NCBI RefSeq assembly: GCF_000174435.1
Contig: NZ_ACJN02000003.1
Coordinates: 78,263 to 142,262 of the forward strand
DNA from: Desulfonatronospira thiodismutans ASO3-1
GTDB taxonomy: Bacteria; Desulfobacterota; Desulfovibrionia; Desulfovibrionales; Desulfonatronovibrionaceae
Reading direction: 5' to 3'
DNA: 64,000 nt
A program made the position numbers and the translations under genes. The notes under the pieces are model-generated. The model saw only the letters and a list, made by a program, of their open reading frames with translations. It had not been told where the DNA came from and ran no database searches. The number at the start of each line of letters is the position of its first letter. Position 1 is the first letter of the stretch. This document shows positions 8,230 through 16,806 of this stretch, in pieces.

Positions 8230-9837
8230 ATGCAACCAAATGAAACAAATCTGGAAAATATATTCCCGGCATGTAAAAGTCTTGTCACCCGGCAGGCCTG
8301 GTCCGCTCTGGTCGCCAGAATGGACACGAAGCCTGGCCCGGAAAAATTCCCGGCAATGATTTCATCCCTGTCTCACAAACTGGAGCTTCCAGAATACCTG
8401 GCGGAACTGGCTGAGCTGGAAACAGCCCTATACAGCTGCCTTCAGCTTGCGGACCAGGTACCTTCCAGTGTCCACCAGAAAATGATCAACCCCTCCCTGA
8501 AAATGCTGGAACTGCATTGGAAAGGACTGGACAAGGCCCTGGAGAGGGCCGGTGATCCAAAGATCCAGCCTGCCTCACAGCCGGAGCTTATGCTTGTCTG
8601 GTTCGATCCGGCCAGCGGCTGCTCCAGAGCTCAACCAGCAGACCACCGGACTCTGACAGCACTGAAGATAGTCAGTGAAGATCAGCCCATGGGCAGCACC
8701 GCCCTGGAGTATAAAGTCAATCTGGCAGAACTGCACCGGGCAGTGGACCAGTCCGCATCCAGAGGCCTGATCCTGGCACCGCGCACCCGGCTTGGCAGGG
8801 ACCCGGCAATATTTCAGCCCCATGACAAATCTTTCGAACGCTTTATGCACCCCAGGGTGTTTACCCTGCAATGGCACATAACCCAGGTCTGCGATCTGAA
8901 CTGCAAGCACTGCTACGACCGCTCCTCCCGCAGCCCCATGTCCCTGGAAAGCGCATATTATGTCCTGGATGAACTGGAGAAATTCTGCACCCACAACAAT
9001 GTCCGGGCCAAAGTCACCTTTACCGGAGGCAACCCCCTGCTTTATCCACATTTTGACCAGCTTTACCTGGAAACAGTCAGACGGGGCTTTCCGGTGAATA
9101 TCCTGGGCAATCCAGCATCCAGGCAGCGACTGGAACAACTTCTGGAGATTCAGACTCCGTCCATGTACCAGGTAAGCCTGGAAGGTCTGCGGGAACACAA
9201 CGATTTCGTCCGCCAGCCCGGATACTTTGACCGGATCATGGAATTTCTGCCCCTTCTCCGGGAACTGGGCATCTCCTCCCAGGTCATGCTGACCCTGACC
9301 AGGGACAATATGGACCAGGTTCTGCCCCTGGGCGAGCACCTGCGGGATATGACCGACCTTTTCACCTTCAACAGGCTTTCCGCCGTGGGCGAGGGCGCTT
9401 CCCTCTTGATGCCCTCTTACGCCGGATACGAATCCTTTTTGCATGAATACATTCGGGCAACCCGGGATAATCCAGTACTGGGCCTCAAGGACAACCTCAT
9501 CAACAGCATCAGGGATGAAAACGGGCACAAGCCCTTTGGCGGCTGCACAGGGTTCGGCTGCGGTGCAGGCTTTAATTTCGCCACCCTGCTGTCTGATGGC
9601 GAACTGCATGCCTGCCGAAAATTTCCATCACCTCTCGGAAATATCTTTCAAAACGGGCTTATACAATCCTATGAGTCTGAGGCCGGCCGGAAATACAGGG
9701 CCGGCAGCGAGGCCTGCAGAGACTGCAGGCTGCTGCCTGCCTGCGGCGGATGCCAGGCGGTCATTTACAGCCTGGGACTGGACCCGCACAAGGACCGCGA
9801 TCCCTACTGCTTCTACTCCAACGCCCCGGCCGCATAG
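8230..9837 (+). CDS. Radical SAM/SPASM peptide maturase, SbtM-like
   Basis: This 535-residue enzyme has the radical SAM cluster motif CDLNCKHC (Cys221, Cys225, Cys228). FTGGNPLLYP follows as the SAM-binding GGE-like segment. A C-terminal SPASM region (about 440-530) has many cysteines: GGCTGFGCG, HACRKF, ACRDCRLLPACGGC and YC. The N-terminal 200 residues are a family-specific extension (IFPACKSLV and so on). Such enzymes modify ribosomal peptides using auxiliary Fe-S clusters. The adjacent leader peptide with C-terminal Cys/UGA is its likely substrate. The family resembles the thio(seleno)oxazole-modification maturases called SbtM. The predicted reaction is inference. The ATG at 8230 has no clear ribosome site, so the start could lie slightly downstream. 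Confidence 0.8.
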   Translation: MQPNETNLENIFPACKSLVTRQAWSALVARMDTKPGPEKFPAMISSLSHKLELPEYLAELAELETALYSCLQLADQVPSSVHQKMINPSLKMLELHWKGLDKALERAGDPKIQPASQPELMLVWFDPASGCSRAQPADHRTLTALKIVSEDQPMGSTALEYKVNLAELHRAVDQSASRGLILAPRTRLGRDPAIFQPHDKSFERFMHPRVFTLQWHITQVCDLNCKHCYDRSSRSPMSLESAYYVLDELEKFCTHNNVRAKVTFTGGNPLLYPHFDQLYLETVRRGFPVNILGNPASRQRLEQLLEIQTPSMYQVSLEGLREHNDFVRQPGYFDRIMEFLPLLRELGISSQVMLTLTRDNMDQVLPLGEHLRDMTDLFTFNRLSAVGEGASLLMPSYAGYESFLHEYIRATRDNPVLGLKDNLINSIRDENGHKPFGGCTGFGCGAGFNFATLLSDGELHACRKFPSPLGNIFQNGLIQSYESEAGRKYRAGSEACRDCRLLPACGGCQAVIYSLGLDPHKDRDPYCFYSNAPAA

Positions 9838-9910
9838 AAAGTCCTGGGCGGCTGCCGGAATCTCTGCTTTTTTCTACAGCCTCAAATGTTTAGCTCTCAG
9901 CTGTTTTCAC

Positions 9911-9938
9911 TAAAGATTAATGCTGTTCCGTCCGATAT
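9911..9938 (+). promoter_or_regulatory. Sigma-28 (FliA)-like promoter
   Basis: TAAAGATT (9911-9918), 12 nt, then TCCGATAT (9931-9938). This is close to the flagellar consensus TAAAGTTT-N11-GCCGATAA, with 7 of 8 and 6 of 8 matches and spacing one longer. It lies 38 nt before the ATG of a flagellin-like gene, which makes the match meaningful. Confidence 0.6.
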
Positions 9939-9975
9939 ATTTTTTTGAATACCACCATTATTTCTGGAGCAGCAC

Positions 9976-10800
9976 ATGGCCTTAAGCAATCTGGCTCAAA
10001 TACTGTCTTTATCCCCCAACGTGCAGATGGACATGCTCATGAGCGCCTACTTCCGCGATTCGCAGGTAGGTGCCAACCTGCGCCGCATGATGATCGGCGA
10101 GCAGCCGATACAGCCTCTGACCAGCCCCTTTGACCAGGCCATCACCGGCAGGCTGCGCTCAGACAGCGCCGCCATCCGCCAGCATTCACGCAATGTACAG
10201 GAGGCCGCCCAGATCATGGGCATCGCCTCGGAAGCGGTGGACAGTATAAGGGATACTTTGAAACAAATGCAGGATCTGGCGCAAAAGATAGACGAGGGTG
10301 ATCTGGAATACAGGCAGGAGGTTGCAGATGATTACAATGAAATGCGGGAAAAAATTGAAAGCATAATCAGTCATACCCAGTACAACACCATGCACCTGCT
10401 GGACAGCGAAAAATGGGGAGGCAGCAGTCTGATAGACGAAGACGGCAAGGTGCAGATAAAATCTTTGCTGGGCCGTGACGGGCTTACTACTATCAAATTT
10501 TATCCCCTGGATGATAGAGACTGGAAGGGACTGGAGGGAACTGATCTGGAGACTGAAGCCGACAGAGAGGGCCAACTGGATCTATTATCCGAACTTATCG
10601 GGGACGTGACCACCATCGAGGATATCTACAGCGGACGAAAATCCAGCCTGGAGTTTCAGGCTTCCCGCCTGGAGTCTCAGGCGGACATAATGGACGAGGC
10701 TGTGGAGGCCAGGAAGCAGACCCCTGAGATGTCCCTGGAGGAAATACTGGTAAACCTGCTGCTCAGGTATTCAGGGAGAATATTTGACCAGATGACCTGA
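9976..10800 (+). CDS. Flagellin-like protein
   Basis: This is a 274-residue protein. Residues about 55-145 resemble the D0/D1 helices of flagellins and FlgL: ITGRLRSDSAAIRQHSRNVQ, then a DTLKQMQDLAQKIDEG segment, and then ISHTQYNTMHLLDS, where flagellins have TxFNGxxLL. A C-terminal helical half (LEFQASRLESQADIM) would pair with it. GGAG lies at good spacing before the ATG and a sigma-28-like promoter lies upstream. It is shorter than normal flagellins. The N-terminus (SNLAQILSLSPNVQMDML) differs from the usual flagellin start, so it may be a minor filament, junction or cap-like protein. No other flagellar gene is in the window. Confidence 0.65.
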   Translation: MALSNLAQILSLSPNVQMDMLMSAYFRDSQVGANLRRMMIGEQPIQPLTSPFDQAITGRLRSDSAAIRQHSRNVQEAAQIMGIASEAVDSIRDTLKQMQDLAQKIDEGDLEYRQEVADDYNEMREKIESIISHTQYNTMHLLDSEKWGGSSLIDEDGKVQIKSLLGRDGLTTIKFYPLDDRDWKGLEGTDLETEADREGQLDLLSELIGDVTTIEDIYSGRKSSLEFQASRLESQADIMDEAVEARKQTPEMSLEEILVNLLLRYSGRIFDQMT

Positions 10801-10805
10801 AGTTT

Positions 10806-10838
10806 TCCGGGGAAAAAGCCCCAGGCCCCTTCCCCGGA
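10806..10838. terminator. Hairpin between convergent genes
   Basis: TCCGGGGAA (10806-10814) pairs with TTCCCCGGA (10830-10838), a perfect 9-bp stem. It sits between the stop of the flagellin-like gene and the 3' end of the opposing small gene. There is no T run on either side, so a bidirectional stop is only a suggestion. Confidence 0.35.
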
Positions 10839-10844
10839 CAGAAT

Positions 10845-11042
10845 CTATCTGAATTCTCCGTGGACATCCTTGGAGTATTCGCTGAAGGCCCTTTCAATCT
10901 TTGCCTGGCCTTCTTCCGAGCTGAAAGCCTGCCTGGCCTCGTCGGGCAGGTCTTCCCATTCATACTTGTATTTTCCCACCAGCTTGCGCACCCATTCGGG
11001 CAGGGCGTCCCATTTTTCCTGGAGAGTTGCGGGCTCTTTCAT
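10845..11042 (-). CDS. Small conserved-looking protein, unknown function
   Basis: This 65-residue protein is mixed and charged (WDALPEWVRKLVGKYKYEWE, then DEARQAFSSEEGQAKIE). GGGAGG lies 8 nt before the ATG, which supports translation. There are no Cys residues, signal peptide or membrane segment. The composition is helical and Trp/Lys/Glu-rich. I do not recognise the family. Confidence 0.6.
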   Translation of the reverse strand: MKEPATLQEKWDALPEWVRKLVGKYKYEWEDLPDEARQAFSSEEGQAKIERAFSEYSKDVHGEFR

Positions 11043-11172
11043 GCCATAATCCTCCCTTGATTAAAAAGAAATAAGCACCTTAAAGAATTGAAGCACAGTC
11101 ATCCACACAGGAACATCTTTGTTACTTTACAAACATTTATACTGTCAATCCGGAGCTGCCGGCCTGACGGCT

Positions 11173-11499
11173 TTAAAAATTATCACCATACTTTTTCAGG
11201 GCCTCTTCCAGTTGAGCCCGGTCAGGATATTCACCCTGAAAACACAGCCTGTCATTGATAAAAATTACAGGCAAGCCTTTCTTGCCCTGGTTCTGCAGGA
11301 TTCCGGCCAGTTCAGGCCTGGATCTGAACTGTTGCAGGTGCATATTCAGGGCGTAAACCATGCAGCTGACATTGAAATCATTCTGCAGCTCCAGCAGGGC
11401 GTCCTGCAGCCTTTGAGTCTTTCTATCCCCTGCCGGACTGCCCGGTGTACATGCACAGGCCATATACGGCAGATATATTTCCAGTTTATCCAATGCCAC
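11173..11499 (-). CDS. ArsD-like/thioredoxin-fold small protein
   Basis: The 108 residues start MALDKLEIYLPYMACACTPG, a beta strand followed by a Cys-rich turn as in ArsD-like or thioredoxin-like proteins. Near the C-terminus GLPVIFINDRLCFQGEYPD matches the cis-Pro strand and the LPV...G.YP pattern of ArsD and related redox proteins. A helical middle carries one more Cys. It lies 16 nt downstream of the J-domain gene on the same strand, so they may be co-transcribed. There is no arsenic operon around it, so the metal-resistance role of ArsD should not be assumed. Confidence 0.55.
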   Translation of the reverse strand: MALDKLEIYLPYMACACTPGSPAGDRKTQRLQDALLELQNDFNVSCMVYALNMHLQQFRSRPELAGILQNQGKKGLPVIFINDRLCFQGEYPDRAQLEEALKKYGDNF

Positions 11500-11515
11500 A
11501 ACCTCTCACCCCGGC

Positions 11516-11878
11516 TCAACCAGGCCAGATGGAACAGCCCTTGATGTCATAAAACCTGCTTTTGAGCCACTCATTATAACTAAGGACTTCGCCTTCCTCC
11601 ACGGGAGTATTTAAAAACTGCGAGACAAGCACAGGGTCCTTTATCAGACTGGCCCTGGTTTCTTTGCCCAGCAGTATGTCCCTGGCCTCATTTATCAGGG
11701 CGGAAAGCCTCTGAGCCTCGGGATCCCCAGGATTTTTATCAGGATGATACATGCTCATTAAACGGTAATAACTGTAGCGTATTTCACTGCCAGCAGCCCA
11801 CACCTCTACCCCGAGAATCCTTGCTGCGGTTTCCAGCAGATTGCTGTTTCCATGCATAATAGTGATGGCTATCAACAC
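11516..11878 (-). CDS. J-domain (DnaJ-like) protein
   Basis: This 120-residue protein consists mainly of a J domain, with RYSYYRLMSMYHPDKNPGD containing the diagnostic HPD tripeptide and LINEARDILLG as the last helix. It has no G/F region, zinc finger or substrate-binding domain. It would act as a dedicated co-chaperone that stimulates an Hsp70. A GTG at 11878 is the longest start; an ATG at 11857 is an alternative, and neither has a clear ribosome site. The C-terminal 45 residues (SFYDIKGCSIWPG end) are not recognised. Confidence 0.75.
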   Translation of the reverse strand: MLIAITIMHGNSNLLETAARILGVEVWAAGSEIRYSYYRLMSMYHPDKNPGDPEAQRLSALINEARDILLGKETRASLIKDPVLVSQFLNTPVEEGEVLSYNEWLKSRFYDIKGCSIWPG

Positions 11879-11953
11879 ATTTTGAAAAGGTCAAACTTAG
11901 AAAAAATTCCAACATAAAACACCTCACCATTCAAATCCCCGATTAAGGCAGGC

Positions 11954-12046
11954 TTAACCATGTCAGAGGGTCCTCGGTGGTAACTAATACCATAAGGCCA
12001 GGGGACTGTCCCCCTGGCCGTTACCTGCCCCCTGCATGGTTGTTAC
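11954..12046. mobile_element. Degraded MITE of the GTAACC family
   Basis: This is a decayed copy of the 17771 and 22442 elements. The left end is TTAACCATGTCAGAGGGTCC, the right end mirrors it (CCCCCTGCATGGTTGTTAC), and the core holds CCAGGGGACTGTCCCCCTGG. Flanks AGGCAGGC (11946-11953) and GGGCAGGC (12047-12054) agree in 7 of 8 positions, as an old 8-bp target-site duplication would. The rest of the 387-nt gap 11879-12265 shows nothing recognisable. Confidence 0.6.
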
Positions 12047-12265
12047 GGGCAGGCCGTGTCAGGGCCAATAAATTTGTTGCCTTAAAACATCTTGCCTGAT
12101 AGCCTTACATAAAACCACCGGATGCTTCAGGCTGGTCCTGTCTCCATGCTTGATAGCAGCTAACCCCGCCCGGATTATCATCTTAAAAATAGAAGCAAAA
12201 AAACGGCAGCCCGGCGGGATACAGGAACCCGCCTCAACACCCCATGCAGGCTCACGGATAAAAAA

Positions 12266-15200
12266 ATGAACCAGAACAAACAAAAAGAAAATGAACAAAT
12301 GCAGCAGGCTTTCAGGGAAGAAGCCGGGGATATCCTGCCGGAACTTGAAACCACCCTTCTGGAACTGGAGGAGAACCCGGATGATTCCGAACTGATCAAC
12401 CGTGCTTTCAGGGCGCTGCACACCATAAAGGGATCAGGGGCCATATTCGGCTTTGACCAACTGTCCGAGTTCACCCATGAGATAGAAAATGCCTTCGACC
12501 TTGTCCGCAGCGGAAAAATGCAGGTCTCAAAAAGACTTCTGGACCTGACATTGCAGGCCAAGGACAAGATCCACGCCCTGCTTTACCATCCCGAAACCGT
12601 AAGCCGGGAGAGCCTGGATCAGATTTTAAAATCCATCGAAGAAATTTTGCCGGAGCAGGGATCTAAATCCTCTGAAGACCCGGCGCAGCATGTCCAGGAA
12701 GAGGACCCACAGGGAGAAACAGAAGTTTATCATATCCGGTTCAAGCCCGAAAGAGACATCTTCGCCACTGGAACCGACCCCCTGATGCTTGTGGATGAAC
12801 TAAGAGAACTCGGCCCCATCTTTGTTGCAGCTCATCATGAAGAAATCCCTGACCTGGAGTCCATTGACCCTGAAAAATGCTATGTATGGTGGGATATATT
12901 ACTTGCTTCAAACATGGGCAGAGGTGCAATAGATGATGTTTTCATCTTTGTGGATGAAGACAGCGAGCTAAGCATCGAGGTTCTGGAGCATCCTGGTGAT
13001 GCCGGCGAAGAAAACCTGCAGACAATCTGGGAAAAAACATTCACCCCTTCAGATAGCAGCACCCTGGATGCACAGAATAGTCCCCAACCTGAAAAAGAAC
13101 CTGAACATGAACAGGTTTACCAGGAGGATGAGGAGGAAGACAAGGCCCGGGAGCCTGAAGTTGAGCCGGAGACAAAGGCCCCGCCACCGCCAGATCCTCA
13201 GGAGGAAAAGCCAGCACCACCCCAAGCTGAACAAAAAGAAAAAAGCCAGGCCAGGCCGCAAAAGACCCAGCCGGACAAGGATAAAAAGCCACAGGACAAG
13301 CAGGCTGCTCAGGCTCAGACCTCGTCCATGCCTGATTCCCTGCGGGTCAACGTAGGCCTTCTGGAAAACCTCATGAACCTGGCTGGAGAGCTGGTTTTAA
13401 GCCGCAATCAGCTCATGCAGGCCATTTCCACCCAGGATGATCAGACTATAAACCTGGCCGGGCAGCGCATCGACCTGGTGACCTCGGAGCTGCAGGAGGC
13501 CATCATGCTCACCCGCATGCAGCCGGTGAGCAACGTCTTCAACAAGTTTCCCAGGGTGGTGCGGGACATGTCCCAGAGCCTGGGCAAGGACATTGAGCTC
13601 TACCTGGAAGGCAAGGAGGTGGAGCTGGACAAGACCATTATCGAGGGTCTGTCCGACCCCCTGACCCACTTAGTGCGCAATTCCGCGGACCACGCCATAG
13701 AAAAGCCCGACGAGCGGGTGGCCAAGGGCAAGAAGCCCCAGGGCAAGATAGTACTCAAGGCCTTTCACGCTGCAGGCCAGGTCAATATTGAGATTATCGA
13801 CGACGGCAAGGGCATACCGGTGGAGAGGATCGTGGAAAAGGCCCTGGACAAGGGGCTCATTACCGAAGAGCAGGTCCGGACCATGTCCGACAAGGACAAG
13901 GCCCAGCTCATATTTTTGCCCGGCCTGTCCACCGCGGATCAGATCACCGATGTCTCCGGCCGCGGTGTGGGCATGGACGTGGTCAAGAGCAACCTGGACC
14001 GCCTGGGCGGCCAGGTGGACATCGACACTGAGGAGGGCAAGGGGACATCCATCCGGATCAAGCTGCCCCTGACCCTGGCCATTATTCCCAGCCTGCTTAT
14101 TTCCGTGAGCCAGGAGCGTTTTGCCATCCCCCAGATCAACGTGGACGAGCTTATCCAGATCCCGGCCCAGCAGGTGCAGGAAAAGATCGAGGTGGTGGGG
14201 GATGCCCAGGTGCTCATATTAAGGGGAGAGCTTATCCCCCTGGTGGGACTCAATGAAATTCTCAGGCTGGACCAGAAAAACACCCGGTCCAAAGCCAGGG
14301 TGACCTCAATAGAAGAGGCCAGGTCCAGAAAGGACAGGCAGGATAAAAAGGCCGAAACCAGCGCTCAGACATCTGAGAAGAGCCGGTCAGAGGACGCCGG
14401 CCTGGAAAAAGAGGTCATCGAAGCCAGCAAATGGTCCATTTCCGGCGAGGAAGATATAAATATTGTTGTGGTCTATTCCGGGACCTTCAAGTACGGCCTG
14501 GTGGTGGATGAGCTGCACGACTCCGTGGAAATCGTGGTCAAGCCCCTGGGCCGCCATCTCAAGGCCTGCGACGGATATGCCGGGGCCACCATCATGGGCG
14601 ACGGTCATGTGGCCCTGATCCTGGATGTGGTGGGCATGGCCAGGCTGGCCGAGCTTTCCTCCATGGCCGGCACGGAAAAGGCCCAGGAAATGGCCCGGGA
14701 GCAGGAGACCGAAAAGGAGAAGGACCTGCACAGCCTGTTTCTGTTCAACAACGGACCCAGAGAACACTGCGCCGTGCCCCTGGACCTGGTGGCCCGGGTG
14801 GAGCTTATCAAGGCCGAGGACATAGAAATCACCGGGGGCAAAAAGGTCATCCAGTACCGCGGCGGGGTTTTACCGGTCTTTGCCCTGCATGAGGCCGCCA
14901 GCGTGGAACATCTGGAACTGGAAGGCGAACTGGTGGTGATTGTCTTTTATATGGCCGGGCACGAGGTGGGTCTTCTGGCCTCTCCGCCTGTGGATGCCAG
15001 GGAAGTGCGCGTGGAGATAGACGATTTCACCCTGAAGCAAAACGGTATTTCCGGTTCTGCAGTGCTGGACGGCTATACCACTCTGATCGTTGATATCTAC
15101 GAATTTATGGAGACCCTGAACCCGCAGTGGTTTGAAAGCCGCGAAAAGGTCCAGCCCCTGGAACAGGAAGGGGGCACTCAGATACTCCTGGTGGAGGACT

Positions 15201-15550
15201 CGGACTTTTTCCGCAGTCAGGTCAAAAAGTTTATCCAGGATGAAGGCTATGAAGTAGCCACAGCCGAGGACGGGGCAGTGGCCTGGCAGTACATGCAGGA
15301 CAACCCGGGCGAGGTACAGCTTGTGGTCACGGACCTGGAGATGCCCAACATGGACGGCTTTGAGCTTACTGAACATATAAAAAGTGATGACCGCTTTAAT
15401 CACCTGCCGGTCCTGGCCCTGACCTCCCTGGCCGGGGAGGAGGACGTGGCCCGGGGCAAGAAGGTAGGCATAGACGACTACCAGATCAAGCTGGACAAGG
15501 AAAAGCTTCTGCAGAGCATATTCAGCTTTCTAAGCAGCAAAGCAGCCTGA
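12266..15550 (+). CDS. cheA: Hybrid chemotaxis histidine kinase CheA with receiver domain
   Basis: This is a 1094-residue multidomain kinase. An Hpt domain (1-110) carries the phospho-acceptor His52 in LHTIKGSG. A second module (about 155-250) is followed by a long Glu/Pro/Lys/Gln-rich linker (about 270-350), a dimerisation segment (ENLMNLAGELVLSRNQL) and an HATPase domain with N-box HLVRNSADHAIE. A CheW-like P5 is interrupted by a charged insert of about 60 residues. A second CheW-like domain follows, then a C-terminal receiver with VEDSD and phospho-Asp in VVTDLEMPNMDG (near 1023). It stands alone, without cheW, cheR, cheB or receptor genes beside it, so it may serve a non-flagellar or alternative-function pathway. 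Confidence 0.88.
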   Translation: MNQNKQKENEQMQQAFREEAGDILPELETTLLELEENPDDSELINRAFRALHTIKGSGAIFGFDQLSEFTHEIENAFDLVRSGKMQVSKRLLDLTLQAKDKIHALLYHPETVSRESLDQILKSIEEILPEQGSKSSEDPAQHVQEEDPQGETEVYHIRFKPERDIFATGTDPLMLVDELRELGPIFVAAHHEEIPDLESIDPEKCYVWWDILLASNMGRGAIDDVFIFVDEDSELSIEVLEHPGDAGEENLQTIWEKTFTPSDSSTLDAQNSPQPEKEPEHEQVYQEDEEEDKAREPEVEPETKAPPPPDPQEEKPAPPQAEQKEKSQARPQKTQPDKDKKPQDKQAAQAQTSSMPDSLRVNVGLLENLMNLAGELVLSRNQLMQAISTQDDQTINLAGQRIDLVTSELQEAIMLTRMQPVSNVFNKFPRVVRDMSQSLGKDIELYLEGKEVELDKTIIEGLSDPLTHLVRNSADHAIEKPDERVAKGKKPQGKIVLKAFHAAGQVNIEIIDDGKGIPVERIVEKALDKGLITEEQVRTMSDKDKAQLIFLPGLSTADQITDVSGRGVGMDVVKSNLDRLGGQVDIDTEEGKGTSIRIKLPLTLAIIPSLLISVSQERFAIPQINVDELIQIPAQQVQEKIEVVGDAQVLILRGELIPLVGLNEILRLDQKNTRSKARVTSIEEARSRKDRQDKKAETSAQTSEKSRSEDAGLEKEVIEASKWSISGEEDINIVVVYSGTFKYGLVVDELHDSVEIVVKPLGRHLKACDGYAGATIMGDGHVALILDVVGMARLAELSSMAGTEKAQEMAREQETEKEKDLHSLFLFNNGPREHCAVPLDLVARVELIKAEDIEITGGKKVIQYRGGVLPVFALHEAASVEHLELEGELVVIVFYMAGHEVGLLASPPVDAREVRVEIDDFTLKQNGISGSAVLDGYTTLIVDIYEFMETLNPQWFESREKVQPLEQEGGTQILLVEDSDFFRSQVKKFIQDEGYEVATAEDGAVAWQYMQDNPGEVQLVVTDLEMPNMDGFELTEHIKSDDRFNHLPVLALTSLAGEEDVARGKKVGIDDYQIKLDKEKLLQSIFSFLSSKAA

Positions 15551-15648
15551 GTTGTTTATCAGTTCTGCCGAAATCAAATATTTTCCCCGATTTTTTCTGC
15601 TCCGCTATTGACGTAATCTAAATCGATGATATATGTGCAAGAAGTTTC

Positions 15649-15673
15649 GGGGCTACTGCCCCTGTCTTTTTTT
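15649..15673 (+). terminator. Rho-independent terminator of cheA
   Basis: GGGGC-TACT-GCCCC is followed by TGTC and seven T. It lies about 100 nt past the cheA stop codon. The stem is short but GC-only, with a good T tract. Confidence 0.65.
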
Positions 15674-15783
15674 GTACTTCCGGAGTCTGTCACCAAAATA
15701 TAATGGCTTGTCCATACAGGGCAACTCAACAACCAATCAGGGCAGGGATGCACTCCAATATTTCCGCAAAGAACTACTGACTT

Positions 15784-16515
15784 ATGAAAAAAATATTTAT
15801 ACTTTTCCTGATCATATTTTTTGTTTCCGCTGAAAATGCATTTGCCTGGGGTCCCATGACCCATACACATTTCGCCTTTGAGATACTGCGGGCGGCCAGT
15901 TTGCTGCCGGTAGCAGTGTACTCTCTTCTAACAGCCTATTCCACCAATTTCATTTACGGTTCGGTGGTGGCGGACTATTTTCTGGGCAAGCCGGGACAGA
16001 AAAACCCCCATGACTGGGAAACCGGGTTTATGTTGTTGCAGGCTGCAGGCAAACGCACGGATCAGGCTTTTGCCTGTGGTTTTTTAAGCCATCTGGCTGC
16101 TGACACAGTGGCCCACGGTAAAATGGACCTGGGTTCCAGGGGCAAACTGGGCCATGCCTGGGTGGAGATGGAGTCCGACAGCCTGGTGACCAGAAAGTGC
16201 TGGCCGGCTGTAGCCCGCATGGACAAAAGCCGGCTGAAGTCAAATGACCGGCTGGCCAGAAAGGTGATAGACCCCAAGGATTGCCGGTCCAAGGGCTTTC
16301 AGGGGGTGTACCGGGCCTATCTGAGCATGTCCGGGTTAAACCGCCGCCGCATAACCAGTTATTACCACGAAGACTTCGACAAGTACCACCAGATGTCTGT
16401 CCAGCGCGCCATAGACGTTTTGAGCCGCAAGGAGTCCAGTACCTACGTGCGCATGACCCCCAACATCAAAAAGAAGAAAAAAGTCCTCACAGCGCTGAAA
16501 AGCATCTTTGTCTGA
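15784..16515 (+). CDS. Zinc-dependent phospholipase C-like protein, secreted
   Basis: This 243-residue protein has a signal peptide (MKKIFILFLIIFFVSAENAF followed by AWG). The mature start WGPMTHTHF places Trp1 and a His as in the bacterial zinc phospholipase C/S1-P1 fold. Further potential zinc ligands occur in NPHDWE, GFLSHLAADTVAHG and HAWVEMESD. The spacing fits the PF00882-type zinc-dependent PLC family. Its substrate is unknown and it may be a periplasmic phosphodiesterase. It stands alone between cheA and a converging gene. Codon use is not unusual. Confidence 0.75.
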   Translation: MKKIFILFLIIFFVSAENAFAWGPMTHTHFAFEILRAASLLPVAVYSLLTAYSTNFIYGSVVADYFLGKPGQKNPHDWETGFMLLQAAGKRTDQAFACGFLSHLAADTVAHGKMDLGSRGKLGHAWVEMESDSLVTRKCWPAVARMDKSRLKSNDRLARKVIDPKDCRSKGFQGVYRAYLSMSGLNRRRITSYYHEDFDKYHQMSVQRAIDVLSRKESSTYVRMTPNIKKKKKVLTALKSIFV

Positions 16516-16574
16516 TAAACTTCTCAACTGCTTGATTTGTAAGGAAGTGGACCTTCAACACGAACCACCCCCAG

Positions 16575-16596
16575 CCCCTCCTTAACCAAGGAGGGG
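16575..16596. repeat. Perfect 9-bp hairpin CCCCTCCTT/AAGGAGGGG
   Basis: A 9-bp stem with a 4-nt loop (AACC) lies between converging genes. Its context CCCCCAGCCCCTCCTTAACC looks like a dispersed intergenic repeat unit. No T tract follows. Confidence 0.45.
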
Positions 16597-16680
16597 AGTA
16601 GACCGTGCTGGATATAATACTAACCCTGTTTGACAGCAACATGCTGCAATAATTGAACTTAAAAATCATAGTTGATTGCA

Positions 16681-16803
16681 GGATTGCCCCCCAATCCCTG
16701 AATTCACCAATCCCTCAATCCCTTAATTTCTTAATCCCTCAATTCCCCAATCCCAAAATTCCCGAATCCCTCAATCCCCCAATCCCTGAATTCCCGAATC
16801 CAC
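16681..16803 (-). repeat. G-rich minisatellite 3' of the DUF523/DUF1722 gene
   Basis: Irregular tandem copies of CCCAATCCCTCAATT on the plus strand read as GGGATT/GGGGAATT runs on the minus strand. The array ends 4 nt from the stop codon of the minus-strand gene at 16807, so it is in the sense 3' region. Runs of three or more G separated by 3-5 nt could form G-quadruplexes. Confidence 0.75.
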
Positions 16804-16806
16804 CCA

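Noticed and set aside
12059..12567. Minus-strand ORFs over the start of cheA
   Set aside because: They overlap the Hpt-coding region in antisense and show no protein-like pattern.
15608..15635. TTGACG-N16-TATATG promoter ahead of the phospholipase C-like gene
   Set aside because: The cheA terminator lies directly downstream of it, so it would drive a transcript that ends at once.
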